Below, piece by piece: positions 1-9,969 of a DNA stretch of 64,000 nucleotides. Numbering within the stretch: the stretch's first letter is position 1; each line of letters begins with the position of its first letter. Under the pieces are notes generated by a model. It did no database searches. It had not been told where the DNA came from and worked only from the letters and a program-made list of their open reading frames with translations. The DNA is taken from the NCBI GenBank assembly GCA_035610835.1, contig CM069449.1, forward strand, positions 10,683,855 through 10,747,854. Direction: 5' to 3'. Source of the stretch: Ophiura sarsii. Lineage: Eukaryota > Echinodermata > Ophiuroidea > Amphilepidida > Ophiuridae. Both the position numbers and the translations under genes were made by a program.

Positions 1-1015
1 CTCAAAAGGTGTAATTTCGACCTAGGCTATATTGCTAAATGTTGTGGTCAAAGGTGAGATAAAATCATCGGACTAGCCGACGCGAAGAATTCTGGTACCC
101 GGTACTACGAGTGACGCATACCCGTCAATTTATAGCGCCCTCAAGTCGAACGGGCTCCCGTTGTGGAGCTCACTGATTTCTCTTTTAATCTAAATTAATG
201 TTAATTTTGTTTTCAATTGCGTTAACAATTTGAGCTTTGTGCATAATTGGCATGATATCAGCCTTTATTTTCATTAAATTGAAAATGTGAAGATAAACAC
301 TTTGATAATTGTTATGCGTAATGGTATTGGTTATCTTGAACTTGTCAATAACTGACAATCTTCAGTTCAGACCATGGACTTAAAGTCCATAATCCGACTA
401 ATTATCGTTTTATTTTCAATTGCGATAAAAAGATTGAACGTATCGTGCAAATTGGTGATAGTAAATGTCAATATTTACTAATATCAAGTTTAAAATGTGA
501 TGAAAATAACCGTGACAACTTTTATTATGTTGAACTTTGTTAATAGCTGGCATATTATTTAGTTTAAGAGCAAAAATATAACAAGAAAAACAAGTTAATG
601 AATGTTGTCTTTGAGAGAAGTATTGATGTATTTCTTGCTGTCTGCTGAATCATTCAATATGAGCAAACTTGGATGGAAGTGTTCTTTGACTACTTGTACG
701 AAATACCTCATTTCTCCGTCAAATGTTACTGAACCGAATCACAGGGGGTTTTCGTCAAGTTATAGCCAACTAATTTGACTTGCTTATTGTAGTTTGAATT
801 GTTCAATTTCGACATTTACTTAACTTAGGAAGTTACGATCGTCTAAAGATGCGTTGTAATTATTTTTGGGACACCCTGTATAAACATTCTTTCTGCAAAA
901 GTGGCACAACATTGCTTTAGTTAATTGATCATATCGCAGATTGACAAAAACAAATCAGATGAAATAAACGGCATCTGAAAGCTAATCGTTCAGTCCTTCA
1001 AAATGTATAAAAATG
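1..1015. other. Intron or intergenic DNA, no gene seen
   Basis: AT-rich sequence downstream of the last visible minus-strand exon. An ACACCCTGTA motif at 870-882 resembles a mariner-type terminal repeat, but its partner was not found. Confidence 0.4.
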
Positions 1016-1095
1016 TTACCCCAATTTTTTAAACTTCATGGTCAATAAGTTAGGTAAACACGTGCACAGTTGTTTTGTGGACACCCTGTACTTAC

Positions 1096-1269
1096 CCTTC
1101 TTTCTGCATCTAGCTGGTTCCCCAGACCACGTGCTATCAGTCTGACACGTCCTTCGATTACTTCCCTCCAATATGTAGCCTCGATGGCATCGGAATGTGC
1201 TCACTTGACCGTAGAAATGACCACCATCTTCCCAAGGACCTTCAAATGTTAGTTGCGGACACTCCACAA
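1096..1269 (-). CDS. Sushi/CCP domain exon (downstream of two)
   Basis: This is a 174-bp phase-1/phase-1 exon with acceptor GATTGCAG (AG ends at 1270) and donor GTAAGT (1095..1090). It encodes a Sushi module with four cysteines: VECPQLTF, then STFRCHRGYILEG, then RTCQTDSTWSGEPARC, ending with a basic RKKG tail. Its length equals that of the Sushi exon at 3391..3218. Downstream exons must lie left of the window, because no stop codon or poly(A) signal belonging to this gene is visible in positions 1-1095. An ACACCCTGTA motif overlaps the donor (1080-1092) and also occurs at 870-882; it resembles mariner-type inverted-repeat ends seen elsewhere in the window. Confidence 0.82.
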
Positions 1270-1503
1270 CTGCAATCAAAGTTTGTATTGGTTTATTGAA
1301 AGGACTTCATGGGTGCTATTAAATAAAGTGCACTATGTACGATATACTCAAATTTGATTTGATTCAAATTAGCCACTAGAATTCCATTCCATACGTGCTG
1401 GTACTGTTATAATTATCACGTATGTCTTACGGTTACTGGATGCTCCCACGTTTACTTAGATTAATGTAGCCTCTATAGATACAGTCATCAAAAAAAGTAA
1501 CTA

Positions 1504-1640
1504 CACAGAAAAAAAAAAAAAGAGTCATTATCGAAAAATGAGTCATTTTGTCCATGTAGTGACACACTATGGCTCAAAATGAGTCATTTTGTCTCATTTT
1601 GACTCATTTTACGATGATGACTCACTTTTTTCTTTCTGTG
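1504..1640. mobile_element. Small foldback MITE of GAGTCAT motifs
   Basis: This element is 137 bp, bounded by CACAGAAAA and TTTCTTTCTGTG, with TA on each side. Its interior repeats GAGTCATTTTG and its complement several times. It is nested in the left part of the mariner-like element. Confidence 0.6.
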
Positions 1641-2073
1641 TATACAGGTAATAAATGGACTTTTAACTCTAAAAGTATATCCTACCTAAAAATATTAAAG
1701 AATAAAGTTGTTGAGAAATTTATCTTCTTCAATATGAGATATTGCACGCTAGGATTTGTTGAATATTGAAGGAGTGACAATCCAATATGTAAGGTAATGT
1801 CACAATTTCATTTTCACATTTTACATTTCAAACCGGGGAGAGTATGACAGGTAGCGTGTATGTGGCGTATTGATCCATCGGAACAATGCGGCCGACTGTC
1901 CAACCTGCGCATGCATCCCCAACTGCACTACCGGTAATCGATAAGGTACCCGTAGATGGGTCCGCGTGTAGAAAATAAAAATGTGAAATTGAAAATCGGA
2001 CTTCATCTTACAGTTTGGAATGTCACTTCCTCAATAATCACCCGATCCTATAGCGAGCAATATCTCATATTAA

Positions 2074-2728
2074 GGGGGGGACTTAAGGAAGATTTTGATT
2101 TGATTTTTTGAATTTTGTGAGTGCTGTAATTATTGAACTATTAATCAAATGTATATAAAAGTATACATTTTTGGAAAGGAAATGGATCAGAGAATCCAAA
2201 TTTGGCGTCAATTTTGACCAAAAAAGTAGATTGTTTGAGAAAATCACAAAATTCACTTTTTTGACCCAAATTTGTTTGAACAAAGCTAACAAAAAATAAT
2301 TTTGAGTAAAAAATGGCCAAATCACTTTATAGTGATGTTAAGGCACTAATGAAGGGACGATTTTTTAAAACCTAATCTAATATTTTTGAAAATTTTGACC
2401 AAAAAGTGCCAAAAAACGTGAAAAAAAAGATTTTTTTTTTTTTTACACTTTTTTGTCAAAATTTCAAAAAAATATTGGATTAGATTTAAAATTAAAAAAA
2501 TCGTCCCTCCAGTAGTGTCTAAACATCATCATCAAGTGATTTGGGAATTTTTAACTCAAAATTATGTTTGTTAGCTTTGTTCAAAAAAATTGGGTCAAAA
2601 TTGATGCCAAATTTGGATTCTCTGATTCATTTCCTTTCCAAAAATGTATACTTTTATACACATTTGAGTCATGGTTCAATAATTACAGCACTAACAAAAT
2701 TCAACAAAAAACTTCCTTAAGTCCCCCC
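2074..2728. mobile_element. TTAA-flanked foldback element (Kolobok-like)
   Basis: This 655-bp segment has arms of about 320 bp that are near-perfect inverted repeats (for example GGAAAGGAAATGGATCAGAG on the left against CTCTGATTCATTTCCTTTCC on the right). It is flanked by TTAA at 2070-2073 and 2729-2732. TTAA targets with purine-starting termini (GGGGGGACTTAAGG) fit the Kolobok superfamily; piggyBac also uses TTAA, so the family is tentative. There is no transposase. Confidence 0.65.
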
Positions 2729-3217
2729 TTAAAGAAGAACAATTTTTCAACAACTTTATAGTTTAATACTTTTAGGTAGGATGAGTTAGAAGCCCATTTA
2801 TTACCTGTATAATTACTTTTTTTGATGACTGTGTATGTTAGTTATTATGTTAGTCATGGGCAAACTTGAAAAAGGTTTGTTGCTATTGTGTATAAAGATA
2901 CGCAAAGTCACAGTATGATGTCATTGCGTCTTGCATCGAAACAACTGAACTTTAGGTCCCAGATTAAGAACTGTAGTATCGTCCGATAATAGTACAAAGT
3001 CAGCGTTCCAGTATCGGACGATACTGGAACTATACTGTTCCAGCATCGCTCGAAACTAGAACACAATTTGATGTTCCAGTATCAGACGATACTGGAACAA
3101 TAATATTGTACACAAATCGAGCGATACTTTCTCCCTTGCATCTCAAAACAGTCAATGACAGAACATCTTTTTATGACACATTTTCATTGAGTATATCTCC
3201 ATGCAGCATTTGCCTAC

Positions 3218-3391
3218 CACTGCAATATGGTGTATCTCCACTCCATTTTCCATTCGGCAAACAGGTCCTGACAACGTCACCTTCCAATGTGTAACCATGA
3301 AAACATGTATATCTCACTTGACTGCCGTATGTAAACGATGCAGCCTCAATATCTCCGTTATCGGGGTCCATCAATCCGGTGCAACCCAAAT
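3218..3391 (-). CDS. Sushi/CCP domain exon (upstream of two)
   Basis: This 174-bp exon (58 codons) runs from a GTCACAG acceptor (AG ends at 3392) to a GTAGGC donor (GT at 3217), phase 1 at both ends. It encodes one Sushi (complement control protein) module with the four expected cysteines: GCTGLMDP, then VRYTCFHGY, then RTCLPNGKWSGDTPYC. The Trp in GKWSG and the Gly-Tyr pair are family hallmarks. Sushi modules mediate protein-protein binding in complement regulators, selectins and many invertebrate secreted proteins. The donor GTAGGC is weaker than the usual GTAAGT. A second Sushi exon of the same length and phase follows at 1269..1096, so the protein has at least two tandem modules. Confidence 0.8.
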
Positions 3392-3572
3392 CTGTGACAT
3401 TATAAGATACATGTAGACATCAGAGGTTTACCGGAAGGATTAATAATATATTAATTAATATTTTGGCGGCCATTTTGGATTGAAAGACGAATTATATGTG
3501 AGTCCACAGCTAAATATTTTTAGTGAGGTTTGACGTCGTAGATATAGAATCGAGACAAAATGGGAAACCCAG

Positions 3573-3625
3573 GACTTCTTGCTAACAGGGCAAGTGCCTT
3601 ATCCATTGGGCCACAAGAATGTTAC
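3573..3625 (-). pseudogene. tRNA-like relic (Arg-type A box)
   Basis: The minus strand reads GGCCCAATGGATAAGGC, a good match to a tRNA A-box region of the arginine type, followed about 30 bases on by GGGTTTCCCAT, a decayed B box. The T arm cannot pair properly, so this is a tRNA pseudogene or SINE head. Confidence 0.4.
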
Positions 3626-4089
3626 ATTAAATACAAATGAGGCAGAATGAAATTCGTTGATGTCATGTACTGGAATCTTATTTTTGGTGGCCATTTTTTG
3701 TTGTTGTCTCTCAAACTCTCAAACTAGTTTCAAAGAGTTATGATGGAACCATTGAGAACACATTCTTGACGTGAACAAAGGTAGCTTCTCTGGTAGCCTC
3801 AGCCCTGTATACATGATGTCCATAGTCTACATGATGTCCGCGGTATGTCTAATTATCATCGGACTGTATCATGGTTGGTAAATTAATCAAGTGCAGCAAT
3901 TCAATTATAACTGTTATGTTTTGATATTTTTCTAAATAAAATAATTATTACCATTAAAGAGCTTTATATGCCAAAACATACACTTTTCCAGATTTTAAAC
4001 CGTTTTGACAATCTGCCCTCACCAGTATCTGTATGTAAATTACAAGTTGTATTCATTTTTCGAAAAACATGATATTTTACTTCGATCAT
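3626..4089. other. Intron sequence, no feature seen
   Basis: This lies between the upstream Sushi exon and the LDLa array. It is AT-rich with no conserved reading frame or clear repeat end. Confidence 0.4.
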
Positions 4090-4391
4090 AAATGTTCATC
4101 CCTCCCCCGGGTTTGATACGTACCTGGGCAGTCCGTCTCATCGATAAGGTTGGTACAATCTTGCTCAACGTCGCATACATCTTCAATGTGACCATCCCTC
4201 CCCCGGGTTTGATACGTACCTGCACAGTCCATCTCATCGCTAGGTTGGTACAATCTGGCTCACCGTCGCATGCATCTTCATTGTGACTACCCCCTCCCCC
4301 GGGTTTGATACGTGGGCAGTCCATTTCATCGCTAATTTGGCATACCGTCGCATACATCTTCAATGTGACCTCCCCTCCCTTGTGTTTGATA

Positions 4392-4744
4392 GAGTGTCGT
4401 AGCTCAAGGGGGGGGGGGGGGGGGGGGGGGGGCGGTGGGGGAAAATGCCCCCTCTGATCGGAAAACCCCATTTGGGCCCCCGCCCCCCACCCCTCTAAAA
4501 AAAAAAAAAAAAGCGTTATGTGGGGGTATATTCAACCGAAATAGTCAAATAGAAGGCAAAATTTTACATGTAAAACATGTACTGTGCGTTTTTTTGTTAC
4601 CGTTCGAATTTGTTTGACCTCTACCACCCCCCTTCCCCCACCCCACTTACGTGATTCACGAGTTGGTGACTGCAATTTTTTGGGGGCAACCTTTTACGAA
4701 AATTTCAGAAATCTTGCCCCCCCTGAAAAAAAATCCTAGCACTG
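4392..4744 (-). mobile_element. hAT-like MITE with poly(G), inserted in the LDLa array
   Basis: This 353-bp insert is flanked by perfect 8-bp direct repeats GTTTGATA (4384..4391 and 4745..4752), which is the target-site length of hAT transposons. Its ends are decayed versions of the CAGTGGCGTAGC / CTACGCCACTG termini seen intact at 28217..28563, and its interior (ACGTGATTCACGAG, a TTTTACATGTAAAA-like segment and a poly(G) run at about 4409-4431) matches that element in reverse. It has no coding capacity, so it depended on a transposase made elsewhere. Confidence 0.85.
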
Positions 4745-5072
4745 GTTTGATACGTACCTGGACAGTCCATTTCATCGCTAAGGTTGGTACAATCTTGCTC
4801 ACAGTCGCATACATCTTCATAAAGTGTTCACCCCTCCCCCGGGTTTGATACGTACCTGGACAGTCCATCTCATCGCTAAGGTTGGTACAATCTTGCTCAC
4901 CGTCGCATGCATCTTCAATGTTACCACCCCCTCCCCCGGCTTTGATACGTACCTGCACAGTCCATCTCATCGCTAAGGTTGGTACAATCTGGCTCACCGT
5001 CGCAGGCATCTTCAATGTGACTACCCCCTCCCCCGGGTTTGATACGTACCTGGGCAGTCCATCTCATCGCTA

Positions 5073-5283
5073 CTCTCTTAAATCAAAAGATTGACAAGTC
5101 AATCTTAAAGATTGTGCTTAGGGAAAGATCTTAAAAGATTGAAAATATTCAATCTAATAGAGTGAAATTTCAATATATCGGTTTGAAACTTCACTCTATT
5201 AGATTGAACATTTTCAATCTTTTAAGATCTTTCCCTAATGACAATCTTTAAGATTGACTTGTCAATCTTTTGATTTAAGAGAG
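5073..5283. mobile_element. Foldback MITE of AGATTGA motifs, TA target duplication
   Basis: This 211-bp almost perfect palindrome starts CTCTCTTAAATCAAAAGATT and ends with its reverse complement. It is flanked by TA on both sides (5071-5072 and 5284-5285). A neighbouring array unit at about 4239 (CATCGCTAGGTTGG) shows an uninterrupted site of the expected kind. The body is made of AGATTGA/TCAATCT words on both strands. A longer relative with the same termini is at 14237..14999. Confidence 0.85.
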
Positions 5284-5745
5284 TAGGTTGGTACAATCTG
5301 GCTCACCGTCGCATACATCTTCATTGTGACTACCCCCTCCCCCGGGTTTGATACGTACCTGGGCAGTCCATCTCATCGCTAAGGTTGGTGCAATTTGGCT
5401 CACCGTCGCAAACATCTTCAGATGTGACCACCCCCTCCCCGGGTTTGATACGTACCTGGACAGTCCATCTCATCGCTAAGGTTGGTATAATCTTGCTCAA
5501 CGTCGCATACATCTTCAGATGTGACCACCCCCTCCCCGGGTTTGATACGTACCTGGACAGTCCATCTTATCGCTAAGGTTGGTACAATCTGGCTCACCGT
5601 CGCATGCATCTTCATTGTGACTACCCCTCCCCCGGGTTTGATAGGTACCTGGACAGTCCATCTTATCGCTAAGGTTGGTACAATCTGGCTCACCGTCGCG
5701 TGCATCTTCATTGTGACTACCCCCTCCCCCGGGTTTGATACGTAC

Positions 5746-5859
5746 CTGGACAGTCCATCTCATCGCTAAGGTTAGTACAATCTGGCTCACCGTCGCATAC
5801 ATCTTCAGCTGAGATACAACTGGGGAATAAATTCCCGGGTTCGCATTCGAAGTCACACG
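5746..5859 (-). CDS. LDL-receptor class A (LDLa) exon, minus-strand gene
   Basis: This 114-bp exon has a TATATAG acceptor just upstream (AG at 5861..5860) and a CCAG/GTACGT donor (GT at 5745). It starts and ends in phase 1. It encodes a complete six-cysteine LDLa module: a CDFEC start, CIS in the middle, then CDGEPDC and SDEMDC, with the acidic D/E residues that bind calcium in this family. LDLa modules bind ligands such as lipoproteins, proteases or other extracellular proteins. Neighbouring exons on this strand are Sushi domains (3391, 1269) and a signal exon (9962), so the protein is probably an extracellular mosaic, possibly complement- or lectin-like; the specific family is not recognisable. 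The 3' half of the exon plus its donor is the founder of a tandem array that fills the downstream intron. Confidence 0.8.
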
Positions 5860-5942
5860 CTATATAAGAATAATAATAATATGCTAAAAAACAACAATAT
5901 AACAATGTTTTAAGAACCTCCCGTGTACATTTTGAATATGTA

Positions 5943-6174
5943 GGGTAAAGTCGCCAGTTTTCGGCCAGCGCCTGTTTTCGGCCAGCGCCTATTTTCGGTC
6001 ACTTTCGCCCAAATCGTGTAATGAAAATGACCTCGTCGTTATAAACCGACGGCTAAAAAACCGCCGCATAGTTGATGCCCGGTAGTGCTTTAAAATGGCG
6101 ATTACCGATGCAATTACACGATTTGGGCGAAATGACCGAAAATAGGCGCTGACCGAAAACTGGCGACTTTACCC
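5943..6174. mobile_element. MITE with GGGTAAAGTCGCC termini
   Basis: The 232-bp element has perfect terminal inverted repeats GGGTAAAGTCGCCAGTTTTC and TA on each side (5941-5942, 6175-6176). A GCCAGCGCCTRTTTTCGG unit is repeated at its left end, and ACACGATTTGGGCGAA appears on both arms. Confidence 0.75.
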
Positions 6175-6428
6175 TATGTATATTGATAATGTTTCTATGG
6201 AAAGAAGTTGTGTCCAATACTAACATTTTTGAATTTTTGAATTGGAGTAAACATGTCATTCAACTACACCGGATGAAGCACAACCAAATTGTTCACACTA
6301 ATTTTGCGTGACCGTTTGTTATAAGAAGCATCGCTCGCTCGTAGTTTCATGATTCTTAAAAGAACTCTACATTTGACTGAAATATGGGGTAATAACGAGA
6401 GTTTTCATATTTTGTTGATATATATTTA

Positions 6429-6915
6429 TAACTGCTCAAAACAAGTTCGGAAATTTGTGATCAATCATCGATTTTCCAAATATTTCATGATATTATATTC
6501 AAATTGTGTTTTATACCAATAAGAAGCTGACGTTTTCGACTTTCCAAGTTTCCAGCGATACCTTATTCATAGCAATCACTTGTTTTAGTGCATAGCCACC
6601 TGCTTGCAAATATGGGAAGGTCATATTCAAAATGCGCCAAATTCACCACTTTTTGCCACTATCTCGAGCTCAACAGAACGTCAATTTTTTGAGCATGAAA
6701 TAGTGGAGAATTTGGCACATTTTGAATGAGACCTCCACTCCACACATTCCAAGCAGGTGGCTAAGCACTAAAACAGGGGATTGCTACGAACGAGGTATCG
6801 TTGGAAAGCCGAACACATCAGCTTGTCTTTGATATGTAACACAATATGAATATATCACGAAATATTTGACAAAATGGTGATTGAAAACAAATTTCCGAAC
6901 TTTTTTTGAGCAGTT
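6429..6915. mobile_element. Foldback element with arms of about 230-270 bp
   Basis: TAACTGCTCAAAA at the left is mirrored by TTTTTTGAGCAGTTTA at the right, and matching arms run inwards (for example AGCCACCTGCTTG against CAAGCAGGTGGCTAAG, and AATTTGGCACATTTTGAATG against CATATTCAAAATGCGCCAAATT). The arms differ by scattered substitutions. No coding sequence is seen. Confidence 0.6.
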
Positions 6916-7461
6916 TAGTTGTACAAAATATTTTGGTTTGTAACAAAACAGAAGTTGTATAAGTAATGTGTCATACTTGGTATAACACGTACATGTATCG
7001 TGAAATCACGTCTCAACTTCTCACAACAACTACAACTGTCACCATGTTTTGTAATTGAATTGAATAACATTTTTACCATTTCTATTGAAATACCCATAGA
7101 TCCTTGAGTGAGTTACAATGGTATACACTAGTTTATATTTCTCCTCTGTATAGCGATGTAAGAGCGTATAGCGGCACAAATTCAGCATGCGTATTTGACG
7201 AAGCATAAACGCGGGAGTGTCGCGTTTCGTCTTTAATTAATAACGCTTTCCACGCGACAGACTGCAGACGACAGTTGCAAAACTGTACAAAATTTTAAAT
7301 GTTTCAAAAATTGCAAACTAATTACAGATCATTGCGATATTTACAATCGCCACGAGAAATACATTAACATAAGAACAAACATGGCTAGTATTGTTTCAGT
7401 AATTATAGAGATTGACTTTAAAAGTTTTGGTTTTCTTTGGGCACATGTAACTTTATATATA

Positions 7462-8126
7462 CAGGCTGTCCCAAAAGTAACAAAACCTTTTCAAAACTTT
7501 ATATCCCCGGTTAAATGATTCGCAGTATACAAAATACAAACATATTTGGATAGAGAAGATTTGTAGAATTAGTTGGTACCAAACTTACAATATAAACCAT
7601 CTGTTTTGCTAAAATACAGACGAATGTTTCCTGAATAGTAAAACGGCACTTTCATATGAAAGCGTAGAATAATGAGCTTAATAAAGTCAAGGATTGGACA
7701 AATGAAAAGAGGTAGGGAGAGAAAATATGTTCTCTACAATGATTTTTTTAAAATTTCAGGTTGATATAATCCTTATTATGAACATTAATAATGTTGTGAA
7801 CAACATTTAGTAAGTGAAACCTTTTTTTGTGGATAAAAATCCACATGAATGGAATGTGAGGAACATGCGGCATGCGATAACCATTGATAACAGCGACTTA
7901 CACAGTGCGTCCACCAAAATTGAACAATTTTATGGTATTGTAAGTTATGTGGCCAAACCTTTCAGCGTGTGTTTTATATTTTTGGGCCTTAAAATGGGGT
8001 CATGTTTGGTTCCGAAATGATTCCACAAGTTTCCTCTTTCCAAATATAATTTCGATTTGGTGCTGCGACTTATTTTAAGAGAGATACAAACCTTTAAAAT
8101 AATTTCGAAACTTTTGGGACACCATG
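7462..8126. mobile_element. Mariner-type MITE, CAGGCTGTCCCAAAAGT termini
   Basis: The 665-bp segment lies between TA dinucleotides (7460-7461, 8127-8128). Its ends, CAGGCTGTCCCAAAAGT and ACTTTTGGGACACCATG, are imperfect inverted repeats of a type common in Tc1/mariner families. The interior has only short unsupported reading frames. Confidence 0.65.
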
Positions 8127-8634
8127 TACGACCAATCGCCGCGTGGAAAGTACAGAGCACAGAATTAGACGAACGAAATATATATATAACACGATGTTCT
8201 ATTAATGTTAATTTCATGATGACTGATTTAAATGAAATGACACATTAAAAAAGCGCCAAAACGAATCATGAGAACCATGACAATTTAACCATTCACATAA
8301 ATCACTAGGGCATTAAGCAGTATTTGTAAGTTGCATTATGATTTTAATATCGTGAAACTGATACAGTAACCTAATACGGTATGTTTCGGGATCATTATAA
8401 ATCGTTCCCGCAGTGTGTTACAACCATTGACCTTTTTAATAATGTAACCAAATGTATTTTGCAACACATTTTCTGTAGTATTATGATGTTTTGAAATACA
8501 ATCGTCCATTTAAAATATAACTATGGCGAAATGCAAACTGTCACGCTGCTAATAATGCGGAATGGATACTTTTTAAAGGTTTTACAATAGTGTGCAAGAA
8601 TGTATAATGTAATGATAAATGTACAATGTTATAG

Positions 8635-8825
8635 CAGTAGCGTAGCGAGTGGGGGGGGGGGGGGGGGGGGGGGCGGACGGGGAAAAATTGGCAAAATGGG
8701 GACGAAAAAGGCGGAAAATCATGTTAAATCAGCCGTTTTTGACCTGGTTTCTTTAAAATAGGGACCGTTATGGGGATCTATGGGGATCTTGCCCCCTCGG
8801 AGTGGCTGGGCTGGCTACGCGGCTG
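8635..8825. mobile_element. hAT-like MITE with poly(G) tract
   Basis: This 191-bp element is flanked by perfect 8-bp direct repeats TGTTATAG (8627..8634, 8826..8833). Its ends CAGTAGCGTAGCGAG and GGCTACGCGGCTG are mutated CAGTGGCGTAGC termini. A G run of over 20 bases lies near the left end (8651-8673). Confidence 0.8.
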
Positions 8826-9184
8826 TGTTATAGATAACTGAAATAATATCTTTAGAACTGAGACTGACTGCACATTCATTTCCATCCGGAATGCCTATAA
8901 TTAAAAGTAGTCAGTATGAATATTTACTATAGCCTATCAACCAAAAACGTCGCCTTATTTCTTGGACTAACAGACCGTATACGAGCAGCAGTAGGACTCT
9001 AATGGTAGGACTCTATGCTGATCGAACTATAGCACCGGGATTTGACAAATATTTTTCTAGTTTCGTTAAACTGATGTTCTCTCTTTCTTTTCAATCTTAA
9101 TTTTGATTTGATAAGAAATTGTTTTGTAGATGTGGTATGACTTTGCAGAGAGACATAGGTTTACATAATTTTAGGTAAATAAAG

Positions 9185-9330
9185 AACTCCCATTTAACAT
9201 CTAAACAATCAGAATGTATAAAAATACACAATCTGTGTAAAATTACACAATTATTGTGTCGCAGCTTTACGCAAATATTAAGGAGTTCTATTTTTATACA
9301 TTTTACATAATCGTTTTCTCCGTGATATGA
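9185..9330. repeat. Short imperfect inverted-repeat segment
   Basis: TGTATAAAAATACACA near 9214 is mirrored by TTTTTATACATTTTACA near 9290, with TGTGTAAAATTACACA and related words between. It resembles the other foldback elements built from one motif, but the ends are not clear. Confidence 0.35.
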
Positions 9331-9748
9331 CTAAAGATAAAAATTCACAGATTTTCTGGTGTATTCTCCTTATATAATGTATACAATTCATACGAAATCC
9401 AAACAGTACCAAATACCTAACACGTCCTGGATCCGCGTTTAAAACCGCCAAAGACACATATATGAGAATACACTGTCAGTGTTGATTACTAATTATACAT
9501 GCAGAAATTAAAGAAGATTATGTTTTACGGAACGCTTTACCAATTACCATTTAAACCTTCATGAAACCGAATGTTAACAATACATATTCCTTTACCCGCA
9601 AATATGTCACTATAGTGTCTACTGCAATTTAAGTTATCATATCAAAACCAACATCGTAAATTTGTAGAAATTCCGAAAAACTAAAGATTATATTACAACT
9701 CTTAGCCATACATACCCACACGTACATATCACAAGCAAATTAGTGTCC

Positions 9749-9908
9749 CACATAACATACTTAATACACCTTAACTGTTACCGTCTGCTTATTATATATG
9801 TAAAACAACTTACAGCTGGAAAACACCCCACATAACATACATAATACACATTAACTGTTATCGTCTGCCTAATATTATGTAAATCAACTTACAGCTGGAG
9901 AACACCTG
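9749..9908 (-). repeat. 80-bp tandem duplication across the signal-exon 5' splice site
   Basis: CACATAACATAC recurs at an 80-bp interval (about 9749 and 9829), and the segment between includes the last bases of the signal exon and the GTAAGT donor. The true donor is at 9892..9887 and the duplicate is at 9813..9808. The duplicate exon end differs by a few bases (GGAAAACACC against GGAGAACACC on the plus strand). Confidence 0.75.
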
Positions 9909-9962
9909 GCCAGTGGCAATTCTGAGCATTCCGAGAAACAATATACCTCCAGCGAAGTTCAT
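9893..9962 (-). CDS. First coding exon (signal peptide) of minus-strand Sushi/LDLa gene
   Basis: On the minus strand an ATG at 9962 opens a short reading frame, MNFAGGILFLGMLRIATG followed by QVFSS, and ends at a GTAAGT donor (9892..9887). The peptide is hydrophobic enough to be a secretion signal, although it has an Arg inside the core, so the signal assignment is moderate. The exon is 70 bp, so it ends in phase 1, which matches the phase-1 acceptors of the LDLa and Sushi exons downstream on the same strand (5859, 3391, 1269). The product would be a secreted or type I membrane protein. The exon end and donor are duplicated about 80 bp into the intron (donor copy at 9813..9808). No cap site or TATA box is visible. 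Confidence 0.55.
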
Positions 9963-9969
9963 CCTCGTA

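Larger units (their letters stand above)
1482..2831. mobile_element. Mariner-like inverted-repeat element with nested insertions
   Basis: The left end CAGTCATCAAAAAAAGTAA, after TA at 1480-1481, is matched in inverse by TTACTTTTTTTGATGACTG at the right end (2831); the right flank reads TG rather than TA, so that target copy is mutated. These ends resemble the CAGTCCTCAAAATAAGTAACTG termini at 53432..54041 and 32378. No transposase is readable. Two other elements, at 1504..1640 and 2074..2728, are inserted in it. Confidence 0.65.
4090..5745 (-). repeat. Tandem array of about 13 units spanning an LDLa exon/intron junction
   Basis: The intron below the LDLa exon is filled with units of about 97 bp. 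Each holds the 3' half of the exon (CDGEPDC and SDEMDC coding sequence), the CCAG/GTACGT donor and about 30 bp of intron rich in G (GGGGGAGGGGG on the minus strand). Donor copies sit near 4110, 4211, 4751, 4851, 4945, 5043, 5352, 5450, 5546 and 5740; the copy at 5643 has AGGTAC instead of ACGTAC, and the one near 4307 has lost it. Spacing among the last five is 96-98 bp. Because 97 is not a multiple of three and no polypyrimidine acceptor precedes each unit, the copies are not complete exons. The array is interrupted by MITEs at 4392..4744 and 5073..5283. Confidence 0.85.

Noticed and set aside
4040..4471. Frames that seem to encode several LDLa halves in a row
   Set aside because: The units read through intron copies of the donor site, lack the first half of the domain and change frame; they are a tandem DNA repeat, not a multi-LDLa exon.
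5073..5283. CRISPR-like array from regular AGATTGA words
   Set aside because: Repeats are short, irregular and on both strands with no spacers; it is a palindromic MITE in a eukaryotic genome.
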